Assembly (NCBI RefSeq): GCF_963676685.1
Contig: NC_092356.1
Span: 50,183,601 to 50,247,600 of the forward strand
Source of the DNA: Mytilus edulis
Taxonomy: Eukaryota; Mollusca; Bivalvia; Mytilida; Mytilidae
DNA: 64,000 nucleotides
Direction of reading: 5' to 3'
The notes under the pieces are model-generated. The model saw only the letters and a program-made list of their open reading frames with translations. It ran no database searches and had not been told where the DNA came from. Both the position numbers and the translations under genes were made by a program. Each line of letters starts with the position of its first letter. Within the stretch, counting starts at the first letter, position 1. Of the stretch, positions 11,371 through 25,500 are shown piece by piece.

Positions 11371-14300
11371 AACACTACCAGTTGGATTTCTATTTATATG
11401 TACAGAATCAGTTAGAATATTTCTTTTTACACTTTTTTCTATGTTCAATTTCAGTGACATTAGGATGGTTTTTTTTAATGTACAATAGTAGTTGGATATT
11501 TTGTCTGTTTACTAGTAGATGGATAAATTATATGTACATTAGCAAAGATCTCTGTTATGTACAGTAACAGTTAGTTGTTTTCTTTGTTCAAAAGCTGCTG
11601 GATCTTTTTATGTATAGTAGCAATTTTACCATCATTGGTTGAGACATAAATCACGACTTTCAATATCTCTTATCATTAATTTCCACCTTTATAGGATATC
11701 ACAAAGGTCCGTAAAAAAAATGCTGTCACAATAGAAAATGTTGTGAAAGATGTATAATGACAATAGTTCATATGTTGTAGGTTCTGAAATAGAGATAGGA
11801 TCTATTCCATTCTCCTTCAAGTCATTATTTTATCCTAATTTCAGTATATTAATATCTTATTCTTGTTGCAGAAGATGGTACGTCAAAAAATGGTAAATAA
11901 TTAAGAATATTAGAGGTTCTCTGACAAAGAATATTCTTTAAAACATAAATTTCAAGAAATTAAAGTCATATGAAACCTCAAATTAAAAAAAAATATGCAT
12001 ATGTTTTTTAAAACTAAATGGATAGTTTTCATTATCCAACTTATGTACATATACTTTTTTCTGAGGAAAATTCTTTAAATTTGTCCACATTTAGAAGAAG
12101 TTTACTTATTTTTAATTGCTTGCTGCCAGGAAGCAATTCGCCTACATATTTTCCGTATGCATAGTGACCTAAGCGTGACCCTCCTCGTAAAAATCCGGTG
12201 ATAGCAATACGCATGAATCTGTCATTATAATAAACAATTACCTGATTGTATATGTTAAACATGTGCTAAATACCCATGCTTTTTGTTGATTATTTACTAT
12301 AAGGTGACGATCGGTAAACTTCAGCTTCAAAACACGGCATTTAATGATTAGCCATATTTGTTAAATCATAACAGACAGAGAGAAAAAAAATTGACGATTA
12401 TACGATATATTTGCGTAAAAAATGTTAAAATCGTGCACAGAGGACTAAGTTTATGATATATACATGCATTGGTTCAAGATTTGGATCAACATTATTTTTC
12501 ACCAGTCACTCGTATCTTATGACTTTAAATAATTTGAAAAGAACTTTAAAATTGTCTGCATACATCTGTCCATGCATGTAAAATTAAATGCACAAATAAA
12601 ACAGAAATGTATTGTATAAAAGATACTTTATTTATATAATGCTTTTTCATAGCACAAATAACAAACTGATTTATATGAACATGGATTTCTTTGACACAAT
12701 GATATCTTGCACTCACCCTTTATATCAACATATTTACACTGGTCATTCATACTGGTCACTGCACATTTATTTTAGTTCCGAACAAAGGTTACATCAAATA
12801 AATGAGTTCTTAAGCATTGTATTTTGGAATTTTGTTAAAAAGCAAACAGAAAATTGAAAGCAATTTTTGATGACTATTATAAATATATGCCAATAAAGAT
12901 TTAAAAGTTACAAATCATTGTTAATCTTATTATTTTATCTAAATGTTTTCTGTACATGTTCTGGGAAACCCAAAAGAAATTATTGATTGATTGATTGTTG
13001 GTTGCTTAACGTCCAGTGGCAAGTATTTCTTGCATGGTCGGGACAATCCCCTCAGCCAAATGAATTAAACCTTTGAATTACACAATTCTTCCCTAATTCA
13101 GTTATGTGAATAAAAGGAGAGCATGAGTATATATCAATGAGACCCCCCCCTTTTTCCAACCACCCCAAAAATTAACCTTGAAAGTCTTCCAGAGGTTAAC
13201 TGTTTACTGTTTTTGCTTGTTTCTAACATGAACAATATGAATGACCAGTGTGATTGAGGTCTAGTGATTTGTTTTACAATGTTTTAAACATGATCAGTTT
13301 CATGAGGTCCCATAAATTCTATCTCCAGGATACTGTTTAACAAAACACATTAAAGAGTTACATGCATATTATATTTACGTCCGATGCTGTTCAACAGCCA
13401 ATAAAACTACCATATATGGTCGTGTATAGTCTGTACTTTTCAGTAAATTATAAATGTGAATGTTTTTTCAATAATATCATTGTGAGAGCTCTTAGTGAGT
13501 CGGTATCCATTATTGTTGACAAGTATGAAATAAACAAAAAAATAAACAAAATAAGGAGAATATTTTCATCTCCCTCTTCTCTCTAAATTGAAAAACACAT
13601 TTTAACTCTCTCTTTTCAAATTTTGAACTTATGTTCTGCAGATACCATTTTTGGGTTAAAAAGATAAGCCATTATCTGAATTTTATAACGTAAAATAATA
13701 GAATAAAACCTCATGCTCACAAGAAACACTGAGAAATTTTTAGTAAACATTTGACCTATAATGTGAAAAAGAAATTTGCACACACCATTGTACAACCTTT
13801 TTGAGAATTTGCATGCCGACTTCCTCATCAACAACCACATATTCTGGTATATCAATAACATATCTGGATTGTTTACACTTTGACGTAAATTCATGTCTTA
13901 TTAAAAATTTTAAAGTTTCAAAAATCATACAAAAAACTGTTAAAAAGAAATGAACACTGGAATAAAACCATAGAAAAATCCCTTATCTGTTGTTGCAGTC
14001 CCTATAATCAGTATTCCATATATCTGACCAATGTATTATAGTCAATTTTATATTACAACTTATTAAAATGTTTCTTAAATATTGGTTAACACACATAAAA
14101 TTTACATAGTCTTATACATCAACACTCTTCAAAAAACAGATATAAAACTGTACAAGGTATTAAAAAATGCATGATACTTATTTGACAAACAAAAAAACAA
14201 GTAAAATATTATCAATAACATTTAAAAAACAAGAACAAAGCTTTCAATAAATACAATTGCAAACTTAAATATGAACTACAATATTTTGCTTTTTCCCTCT

Positions 14301-15388
14301 TATCTCCCTTTGTAGATATAATTTCTAATTATCTCCCTTTGTAGTTTTATAATTGCTATTTTCTTCCTTAGAAGTAAGCTATTTATCTGTTTATATACGC
14401 CAGGAAACATCTGCATTGTTTTACATTTAAATTGAACCTTGTATCTTATACAAATTCGAGATGTTTAAATAAATAAACTAGTAATGTTTCATTAAACAGA
14501 TAAATAGCCACTAATTTGTAGTTGCATGAACAAAAGAACACACATGTATTTGGACGGAAACAGAATGAATTACAATGGTGGCAATGGAATGATTATGAAG
14601 TCAATTTCCTTTGAGGAACAAATTTCATCCCTGGAATTTATGAAAAAATTATAACAAATGGATGTCCACCTGTGAATGTTGTTTTCATTGATAATTATAC
14701 ACAAAATGAATTTGAGTTAATTCCCATTTTATAAAAGAAGTTCTTTTGACAAGTTTTGCCAATTTCCTAAAAACAGATTACAAAAAAAATCAGCTTGGAA
14801 ACAACCTATGAGCATCTTTAGTGGACATAAGGTGGACAATACTAATTAATGAAATTATGAGGGAAATAATATATCCCCATTTTGCAAAATATTTGATTCA
14901 ATTTATAGCACTGTTGCAAAATCAGCAGTTAAAAAAACAAAACGATATACATGAATGCAAATGAATTTAATGTTGAACACTTTTAAAGTTCGATGTTAAC
15001 ATGATTATTCTGAACACATAGTTTTATCATAAAATTTGAACACTATTATTGTTATAACTCACACTAGCTCAGAGTAGTTCTTCTGCAAAATGCTACATGG
15101 CAGTTACTAATGACAACAATCTTTTGCAAATGACATACTAAGCCTCACTATGGAATTTTGAGCCTCATTATGAAATTCCTACTATGGAATTTAGTGGAAA
15201 TCTTGAAATGAATACAATTGCAGAAATTCTACCCTGAACTTGATCTCAGCAGAACAACAGACAAAATGCATATATATATATATATATAATATAATCAACA
15301 ACATTCAGAAAACAGGCATTCCATTGTTTTCTCCATCAACAATAACACCCAGAATGCACATAAATTTAAAGGCCATTTTAATAATAAT
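11371..15388. other. Intergenic AT-rich sequence, no gene seen
   Basis: Scattered short open frames lack protein character. It contains the repeat at 12975-13050, a T/C-rich stretch at 14285-14350 with two copies of atctcccttt, and a 16-bp perfect inverted repeat gctatttatctgttta (14378-14393) with its complement at 14493-14508. Confidence 0.55.
12975..13050 (+). repeat. Dispersed repeat, attgattgattgttggttgc family
   Basis: attgattgattgattgttgg then ttgcttaacgtccagtggca and catggtcgggacaa. I recall this as a common bivalve repeat; only one copy is in the window. Confidence 0.4.
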
Positions 15389-15656
15389 CTTACAGCAGAT
15401 TTCATTAAGTATGTAGCAAAAGGTAGTATCTTAGGTTAGCTTGCTTGTTAGCTGAACCGTGAATTCATTATCAGGTCTATTATACTACCCTTTTTTCGAA
15501 GTAGCCTGTTAACAGACAGATAGATTGGTTATCTGCCGGACTAGTCTACTCTTAAAGGAGGGTAGTTTACCTAACAATGAGTTCACGGTTCAGCTAACAA
15601 GCAAGCGAACCAACAATATTACCTTTTGATACACACTCAATGAAATCTGCTGTAAG
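15389..15656. mobile_element. 268-bp fold-back (MITE-like) element
   Basis: Long inverted repeat whose paired coordinates sum to 31045: the left end cttacagcagatttcatt matches the right end aatgaaatctgctgtaag, and both arms carry gttagctgaaccgtgaa and its complement plus a gggtagtat-type motif. Arms are imperfect and about 100 bp long. No reading frame. Confidence 0.75.
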
Positions 15657-15699
15657 TGTTATGTCTAAGCACCTATTGTTAAAATTATTAGAAGCATAA

Positions 15700-16236
15700 T
15701 TAAGTGTTATAAATGATTTTTATTAATGGTCCAGTTAACCAGTTCACAGTTGAAAAAAGTTACACATAAAGGCCTAGAACGTTTGATTCACTGGCTATTT
15801 TTTTTATTCAAAGGCTTTCAACAAACATTTTAAATATATTTGTAACTGTTTTGCAGTAAAAAAATCTGCAATTTAATTAAGATAAGTGGATATGCTTTGA
15901 AATTTGATATGCCATTTAATCTTAAACTGCAATAGAAAACATATAGTATTTGAAGATAAAGAGAACTAAGAAATAAACCAACATTTTTACATATCATCAT
16001 CGGTTTAATAAATAGCCATTTCAAATCAATAATAGGTCCGTACAGGTCACATGACAGAATCTAACATTTGCATTAAAAACAGGCGGTCTAACAAAATATC
16101 AGATTACAATGTCTTCATTTAGACATTGATTTGTGCACCATATTGCATTTGATCTATATATGTCAGTCCAATACACAGTAAAGGACTGACCAATCATATC
16201 AAGCCTAGTTTGGTTGTGGCATAAGTCTTCAGCATA
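15700..16236 (-). other. Probable 3' untranslated region of the SAM-containing form
   Basis: Non-coding, AT-rich. AATAAA signals on the minus strand occur at about 15803-15808 and near 15718. It abuts a 268-bp fold-back repeat at 15389-15656, so the transcript probably ends before or in that repeat. Confidence 0.4.
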
Positions 16237-16521
16237 TCAGTCTACCTTAGCCCGTTTTGGACTTCTTTCATCTACTTTCGTATAAGAAACTGTATGTTTG
16301 AATGTATATCTGGTAACTTCATAGTATCCCGGACAATACGTTGAATTTTGAGAATTCTGGGAGATACTGGCCTGTGATGTCATACTAATGGTTGATGCAG
16401 TGCTGACATCCCTCTGCAGACTTTGTGAATCACTAATGGTAATAGACTCGCTATGGAATTCTACTAGAGCTTTCCAGATTTTATTTCTGTGGCTTGTTCC
16501 TATTCTCATCTTTTGTAAGTC
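16237..16521 (-). CDS. p63/p73: p63/p73 exon 14: rest of SAM domain and C-terminal tail
   Basis: 94 codons plus stop TGA at 16239-16237. [20 protein letters not shown] completes the SAM domain (vertebrate p63: LKIPEQFRHAIWKGILD). A Ser/Gln-rich stretch ([20 protein letters not shown]...) follows, then a segment with [14 protein letters not shown], which resembles the vertebrate tail VRFTLRQTISF, and a basic end, SPKRAKVD. The similarity in the tail argues that the C-terminal region after SAM is ancestral to p63/p73. Confidence 0.93.
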   Translation of the reverse strand, partial: DLQKMRIGTSHRNKIWKALVEFHSESITISDSQSLQRDVSTASTISMTSQASISQNSQNSTYCPGYYEVTRYTFKHTVSYTKVDERSPKRAKVD

Positions 16522-19500
16522 CTGTGAACAGAAATAAAGAAAAGTTATTTAACCATGAATAATTAATTTATAATGCAAATAAAATTAATTGTAGTGAGAG
16601 ACCATCAATCAGTCTCTCTTTCAAAAATAAATCGGTATTAGGGTCCATGGGACACAGATGTTGCACCCGCATGCATATAACTTTAAAAAGGAACATAACT
16701 AAAGAACAGTGAGGATACCTAAAATCATAGTTGATCCAAGTTTTGTGGTAATAAGAATTGTGTACGAGTTTCATATCATTTGGTTGAGGTAAATTTAAAG
16801 TAGAGAACAGAAACAAATAATTTAGCAATTTTAAATTTTAAATGGTAAAAGTGACACCTTCCAAATTTAAACTTGATCTGTGTTTTGTGGTAAATATCGT
16901 TGTAAATAAGATTCATATTATAACATATGGTTGTGGCAAACTTAAGAGAATGACCTCATTGTAAAGTGGTGAACTGACTGACTTGTCCTGTATATCCATG
17001 ACATATAATGCCACTGGGTTAAGAATAAACAACAATCAATAAAGTTACAGTAAAAACAACAATCAATAAAGTTACAGTAAAAACTACAATTACTAACCTC
17101 AACAGTAAAATCATCGAGTTGCTCCATTGTAAATAGATTCTGTTGATGGAAGTTATCGATGTAGGCTGATAAACCAAGGGTAGTCAACCAGCTGTTCAAA
17201 TAAAAACATATAAGTATGAAGTATGATAAACCAAGGGTAGTCAACCAATTAGAAAACATAAAACATATAAAGTATAAAGTAGAAATCAAAACAAAATACA
17301 TGTATTGCAAAGATCATAGACAAAGTCAGCATTAAAACTTATACATTAATTATGGTTTTGAAGCTACAACTATAATCTTATAGAAGGGCTTTTAATCTGA
17401 CTTCTTTTCTAAACAACAACTACTGTGGATTCAGTTATTTTTTGTGGATGAAGGAAAACTTGCATGTTCGTGAAATTTAATTTCATGGTTTTGCCGAAGT
17501 TTTCATACAAGCCTTTTGAAAAGTTGTCATAGCTTGAACATACCCACGAAATCCACAAAAATTGGTATCCAACGAATATTAATGAATCTACAGTATGATA
17601 TTGGCTAATAAAACAAAACAACCAATTTAAAAGAATTTAAAGATATAATAACCAATGGAAATACACATTTTCTTAGTCATGCAGTTTAGAACCAAATCAT
17701 TCTTTTGGGTTTCCTTTTTTTTCCAAACAAAATCAACACATGTTTGTATACATTTATTATTGCGATTGATGCAAACAGGTCAGGAGTGAAAGATTAAATC
17801 ATTGTGATAATGTCAGGGAATGTTATATGCAAATAATGGTATAGATAATTAAAATAAAGTCTTTTATTTTTGCAAAACCTATCTCTTTGCAATGTAAACA
17901 ATAATAAAAACATGCAAACTGTTGAATGAACAATATATCTTTTTTTTACATACTTTGAAATAGAATGGTCCCCATTAGCCATCAGTTCTTCTTTAATATT
18001 TCCATGATTTTCCACCACACCATTTTGTGAACTTGTCACCTGACCATTTAAGTCTGCAGTGAATGGTAGTGTCGTCTGCCGACCTTCACCCTGTATAGTT
18101 ATTGGTGTGTTGTCGTGAGTAGGAAGAGTAACAACCCTTGCTGTTGATGTTGTTGGTGATGATCTGCAAAAGAAATTAAAACATTGTAAATGTCATTAGA
18201 TGGTTGAAGGTTGAAAATTTTAAAATGCCTGAAACATGGAGAGACTGAAAAAGGTCAATGAATGAATGAATGAATACCAATAAAAAGTTATGTGGAGTTC
18301 ATGTCAAATAGACAGCAACCCAATGACGATGAAGAACCAAAAGGCATTAAGACGGCATCAACCAGTCTTCATCGATAAACCTCATCCTTTTTTGTCCGCC
18401 ATTACTGGACATCACAAAAGTGTGTAATAGAAAACACCTCATGCCAAAATTGAGAAGTGATTATTGTATGACGTCAATTGTTTAAAAGGCACAAATTTCC
18501 AAATTGCGATAAAGTCTATAGACAGACAGCTAATTATACAATATACCTATTATGTTACAACAGGCGGTTTGCAAAATAAAACTTATTACTAATCAGAAAT
18601 TGTACAACCTTTTGTTAAACACAAGCCAGGTGCAGGAGTTCTCAATAGACTAAATCTCAATTGAAACCTTATTGATATTTTCTATGAATAAAATTAAATG
18701 AACAATAATGAACGTCATTAAAAATTCATCAATTACTCCTATTCTAGGAAGCAATCTGATATAGCTGTGGCCATCATATTCTGTATAATTTATAATGGGA
18801 ACATCCTGGCAGACAAACTCCTTACTTATCAATGGTGTAAATATTTATAAATAAATCACTCTCTTCCTGGTCTGTGAATATAGGAGTATTATCAAAAACA
18901 AGAGAACAAGGAAGCGAGAAAGAGAATATAGAATATTTAATACAGTTCCATTTATAACTCAATCTCCATTAAGATTCATCAATAATTAAATATATAGATT
19001 TCTTGGAAATTAATTGAATGGAAAAGAAACAAAATAATCTTATTACAGCAAGTAATTAATTGATCCTAAGCATACATGATCAATTCCGTCTGAAAAAATG
19101 GTTAAAATTTTTAATAACTTATCAGTGGCAGGTGCTTGGAACAAGTTAAAGTAATGATGCCACTGATCTAAAAGTAATTCACACGTAAGATGTATCCTGT
19201 ACGCTTATTTCATGGACCAAAATTTGAACAAGTTTGGATTTTACTTGAAGGTTAACAATATAAAGAAATGATTTGTTGGAAATCTGTAAAATTATAACTA
19301 GATTTTAAAGAAACTTTCTAATTTCTGTTTACAGAGAACCAGTTGCATGCCCTTGGCAAAGAATATATCTACAAGTTTTGCATGAAAGGTGATTGAAGCA
19401 TAGCAAGACAGTCTTCAAGTAGTCAGGAAATCTCATGTGATCTGAATAAAGAATCTGTCCTATTTTTCAGTGAAAGTTGTCGATTCCCTCTGAAATGTGA

Positions 19501-22500
19501 TTATTTTTCAGTGAAAGCTGTCAGTTGTCGGTGATTCCCTCTGAAATGTGGTAGTTTTTCAGTGAAAGCTGTCAGTTTTGGTAGATTCCCTCTGAAACGT
19601 GGTAGTTTTCCATGAAAGCTGTCAGTTGTGGTTCATTCCCTCTTAATTGAGGTAGTTTTTCTGTGAAAATTGCTGTATTATGGTTAATTTCCTGTGAAAT
19701 GCCGTAGTTTTCAATGAATATTGCTGATTATGGTAGATTCACTGTAAACTGTGGTAGTATTTCAGTGAGTGCTACTGATTTTGGTTAATCAAATTGAATG
19801 CTGCCAATTGTGTTCCGTTCCCTCTGACACGTGGTAGTATTTCACATTGAATGTCAGCTGTTGTGGTTAGTTCCTCTGCAATCTTTATTCAGTATTGGAT
19901 CAAATGAGTCATAAATGAGCTTGTCATCAACCATTTCCGTAATTCACTCAAGGAGCTAATTTTAACCAGAATCACCTTGTAGGACATCAAATACCAAGTA
20001 AAACCAACTTTCATCCTTATCAACACATTTTTCATATTGATATTCAAATTCAGCAATTTTCTTTTCCATTGATTTAAATGTTCATTGTTTTTTTTAAAGT
20101 TTTTGAGACATTTTTGTATGAATTTTTTTATTTGTGATTCTCTCCCAAAATACCCTAGAAATTAGCAGTCGGGAGTACACTAACTAAACTCTGAAGTGTC
20201 AAATCTAATTTGACAAATAACCAAACATTTATGAAAGAATAAACCAGAATAAATATGGCCATTTGGATCTTTTGACTTGTTTCACATTTTTTCATAGCTT
20301 ATTATTTGGTATATATTTGTTTTGTTCATTGTTGATGGCCATCAGTGACCTAGAGCTGCTTTCGTCAATTAAACAACTGTCTCGTTGGCAATCAACACAC
20401 ATTTCCCTTTTCTTATTTGAAGGTCTGTTCCTTAAAAACTAACAATCTAAATATTTTCACCCAGTGAAAGATCAGGCGAGATGCAAGATACCAAGGCAAC
20501 ATCCATAATTCCCAAGTCATAAGGAAACTGACAAACTATGGACAAATCAAATAGACAATGAAAGATAAGAGTCCATGTAACACTTAATTGAAAACAAAAG
20601 AATGAGCAACAAGGACACCACCCAAGTTCAAACTGGGGTGGATCTCAACAAGCCAAATAGGAGACCACAGGACTTCTATTCTAACTTTACCAAAACAATG
20701 TCAAACCTAATGGTGTGAATGACCTAGACCATATAAACTAATGCATATTAGACACTATTTTGCTTTCCAGATGTTTTTTTTTTGTTTGTTGTTGAGTTAT
20801 TATCCTAAATCTTGTTCAACTCATGTGTGGATATCCCAAAGCTCTTTTTTTACATGCCCTATTAATTCTCCACCCTTTTAGATTTGTCCCCGTGTCTGGA
20901 CAGACTTGATGGTGTCAACACTGGTTAATCTATAAAACCTGACCAAATATCCAACACAAAATATGAAAACATTATTGTAAGGCAAGACACATTATCTTTT
21001 TTTTTCCATTGTCGTTGAGTTGCTGTCTCATTGATGTATACCTCAAATCTTGTTTATTTAATATTTGTGGTCTCAAATCTCTTATTTAATATTCTACTTA
21101 ATTTTCCAATAGAGTTGTCTCCCTTGCTAACAAATAACTTTTGAATTGATTTTACATTAGGCCTTTTCCTGCCTTAAATAGATTGCAGTATAGATTTTTC
21201 TCATTGTTAAAGGCTGTATAGTGACCTGTAGTTGTTAACTTCTATGCCATTAGGTCAACAGTAGAGAATTGGCAATCAGGACCATGACATCTTCTTATTT
21301 TGATATTAACTTATTAACCTGACCAAGTATCTAGAAAACATTAATATCACCATGACCACAGACTATCCTGAACTTATAAAACCAAATCTTATCAAATTTC
21401 CTCAACTTGGTGAACTGGTTCAAAATATAAACTAGAACAATATTTAATTTCATCACTTTATTATTTTCTTGAATGGCATTATACAAATGCTACCAACTAT
21501 AGGTTAATAAACAGAAACATCTTATTGCAATGCTTCACAAATAACCCTTAAAATATTTACATCAGTTAAATAAATATATCCAATAATTATTATATATTAC
21601 ACAAATAGCACATTTCAAAGACATATCACATGAAAGAAATAAAAAAAATATTATTATATAGAAAATTATTTACAAATGTAAGCACTATTCAATAACTGAA
21701 GAAAAGAGATTCTTCAAAAATATCAAAAATTTCTTCAAAAGATCTTTTTTTTGTGTAAAACCATCTAGTTCCAATAAATATCAAATTGTTAGGCAAAAGA
21801 TAAAAAGCCGATAGACTTTGATACAATTTAAATAAAAAAATCTAAACAAAACAACATGAGATTCAGAACTCTCGTCTTAAATTTCTTTCATATAGAAACA
21901 GATTCAAATGCTTTTCACTAAAAGACAATCCATGTCATTCAAAAACAAGAAACAAATATTATCCTCTAAAATTCTTGATTTCTAAAACCATGCCCTATAA
22001 AATAAATATCTATGTACTCAAAACTCTTATAACTAACAAACAAAACAATATGAGACCTAACAACAACAAACAATGAAACGATAATGAATTGAACACATAT
22101 GTTGCTGCCTTGGTCATCAGTGAAATGGCAGGAGGTGACGTGATAAGTTCTATAAAATATCAATTATCCTTGCTTTCAGGAGCATGGAGTCATCTGGATC
22201 TCACTGTATACCAAAAGATTTTGATAAATGTCTATAATTGTCCAAAATGAATGCACCACATTAAAGCAAGGTCTTTATATATCCTCAATGTTCCTGAACC
22301 AGTTGGAAACTTCTCTCTTCAAGTTCTTGATTTGATTCCTGGTCGATGTTGAGGTCGTTTCACCTTCTTCATCAGTTTGTTTTTGTTCTCCCTGGCCAGT
22401 ATCATCGACAGCCACCTGCAATTAGTCAGGTAGAATGGCTTAGCGATATGACGACTTCCATTAGGCGAAGAAGAATTATAAATCAATTCAAACTTCAGCC

Positions 22501-25500
22501 ATATAGTAATCGTTTGTTGAGTACTGAAACTCTGCCTTAAAGTTCAGGTGGCTGTCGGTGAAAAGTGAGGGAAAATTCTTGCCAAGATCCATGCTCGGAT
22601 AAAAATCTTTCATGTCATACTCATATTTCTGTTCTTCGCAAATTTTTGCTTTCTTGGGTGTTGACGTAAATGAAAGCCTGAAAAAAGTTTAATTACACCT
22701 TACGACATATTCAAAAGAAAATTCTGTCAAATTTATTTAGAATCATAGATGCAAAAGATCTAAATTTATATATTTCCACTCAATCTTTAGTTATCTCCCT
22801 TACATGTCCATGGTTTAAAAGGGAGACAATCCCTTCAAATTTTCCAGGTTGTCTCCCCTAGCCCATGATTCCCTCAGTTCACCCTGCCACACATTCATCA
22901 TAAGAGTTAGATAAAGCAAACAGTACACAGATGGGGAAAATCTTCCATTTAAATCTATTTCTAATAATTAATTATCTTTTTTCTCAAAGGTCAACTGTTA
23001 ACATTTTTTTTTAAAGAGCTTAATGCTTTAATACAAAATTCAAAATGTTAATAAATAAATGGAAGTTTTTTCCAGCATAGAGATTAAGTAAGCATTGAAA
23101 GGAATAGAGAATATATATATTGTTTTAAGGATATTTTATACTACACGGAGGTAAATGGTTAGCCACTGAAAAGAGCAGTTTTCTTTCTAACTTTTACCCT
23201 CTCTGTCAAAAGAATACTTGTAATTGGTCAATTTTGTAAAATTTCATAAAACATGTGTTGCAACAGAGCTGAATTCTATAATTTAACTGTTCAACTGCAA
23301 CTTGATTTACAAAATATGGTAATATTGATACTTGATTTCTTCTTATGACTGAAATGTCTCAATTTAAATTGCTAAGGAAAATTACAAAGGTTCAAGTTTC
23401 TAAGTAAAATCTTTAAAGCTCCTCTTTTCAATGGCTTATGTATTGGTGCGTTTGATTGGCTAAGATATACAGATGTGGGTGTGTTTGATTACTTACTGTC
23501 TGTTTGTATCAAGTTGTTTCTGTTTGTATACATCTATTTGATTCTGGGGAACCATGGATGACAGTTCCAATGAATCCCTCAGTCTACACAGAATTTCGTA
23601 GTTTTCTCGTCCTCGTACAGATAATGTGAATGGTTCGTCTTCTGCTTTCCTCTTTTTGCCTCCTGGTGTTACTGTAGTGATTTCATTGATAATATTAACT
23701 TTCTGGCCTTAAATGAGAAAAAAAAAGGAATTTAAGAATGTGTTTTGCATACACATCACAATTAAGTCAAGTATCTTCCCCCTAAAAAACACTTATTGCC
23801 CTTCTGATTCTAGGTAAAGGTTTCCAATAAACCACTAGTATTCAATGTTGAATAAATTAGTTTAGAAATTCTTGAATGGTTTCATTAATTTGATCAATAC
23901 TAGAAGTTTTTTAATTATAATTTCAGTTCAATACTAGAAGTTTTCAATAATTATTTCAGTTATCAATAAACTAACTGTTTTCATTCTTCCTGTAATTAAG
24001 CTCGATTTTTAAAGACTAAATATCATAAGTAATTATTGTTTACCTTTCTTTGGGGACTGTTTGCATGGTGGGAGAGCTGCCTTTTCATCAGCCTTTCTGT
24101 CTCTCCCAGGACAGGCACAAATTCTAACTTCTACTGCCCGTCTACCTAGCACTTGATTACTGAAAAATAAAATTTAATGTAATAACTTGAAGTTTTCTTA
24201 AAAGATTACTTATATAAAGCCAAATTACACAAAATTAGCCTCTCTTTAGAACATGTTATTAAATAAGATGAAAATGTATTTTTTAATCTTCTTCAATCTA
24301 TTTAGCTGATTTCTTAATTTTAAATGTATTAAATTTCTTAGAATATTAAATTTGACCGAGTATTGAACAAATGAATGTATGATCTTAAACTTACTCTTTT
24401 TCTAAAGTCAGAACAATCTGAATAGGCCTTCTGTTTGGTCCTCCTACACATGACCCCAAGCACATGAACTGGAACAAATTGGTGACCCATTCTGAGCCAG
24501 CTTGAGGTATCTCATGTGGAATTAGAACACTCTGGCGGCTGGTATATGGATCTTCAACAAATTTAGCAAGTTTGTGCTCACATCGACATAAATGTGTTGG
24601 AGCTGGATGATCTAAAAGAAAAGAATAAAAATTAAAATATTGGTAATACTACTTTAATAAAATATGAAATTAAACTCAAGATTGCTTTTGTTTGTAAATA
24701 TTTACATCTTCTTTAATATGCTTCTCAGTATCAAATCAGCTGTGCAAGAATTATGTCATAATACAGTTATAATTATATCAATTTATCACCTGACAGCCAG
24801 ACAAATCTACCATTATCTAGAGAGATAACTAGACACAAGATCAATTATCTCAATGAGTACTTTTAATCCTCTTAAACCAATAATGTAATTAACTTCTTGC
24901 AGACTGCAAGGTGATGGAAACATAGATCTGTCTCCTGAACCTAATGCTCTCTCCCCAGGCAACCAGTTATAATCTGGTTTCCTATAAATCCAGTTACAGG
25001 ATTAAGGTAAGTAATCCTTGTACAATATGATAAGTCAGAAGTGATTTACCTGTACAGGTAAACATTACCTAATTACCTGGGGCTTACTAATTATCTAATT
25101 AATCACTTGTTAACAACAAATATCAATATTGATTAAAAAGATTTTATTTTTTTTAAATTGTTTACAGATTAAAATTATGTTGTATTATCTGAGAACAGAT
25201 CTTTTGACACATTTTTTTTTTTACAAATCAATATATCTGTTATTCAGTTTGAGGGATTTTATCAACTGTCTTCTTTTTGTCAATATTACATATTTTCAAC
25301 AACAAATAAATTAAACAAAACATCAAAGAGTTAATTTTAAAGAAAATTTCCCACAATTTACTGATAACTACTTACTTTCATTGTGCTCTTTAGATGTGGC
25401 ATGATTTGGGCATCTTTTTACAGGTTCTTGGACATGTTCAGGTTTCATGAATATTGGCATTGCACGAATAACACATCCCTGTGGGGGCTGTCTCAAACAT

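Larger units (their letters stand above)
18164..22487. other. p63/p73 intron between the two alternative 3' ends
   Basis: 4.3 kb including the 3' untranslated region of the p53-like form, a 50-bp minisatellite (19465-19880), and repeat fragments at 20340-20400, 20520-20690 and 21005-21290. No additional conserved exon was seen. Confidence 0.6.

Noticed and set aside
12041..12262. Minus-strand 73-codon frame with RIAITGFLRGGSRLGHYAYG
   Set aside because: Looks more protein-like than most, but I recognise no family, and no splice partner or second exon was found. Possibly a relic of a repeat.
22346..22540. Plus-strand 64-codon frame opposite exon 11
   Set aside because: Shadow of the p53-like terminal exon and its 3' untranslated region.
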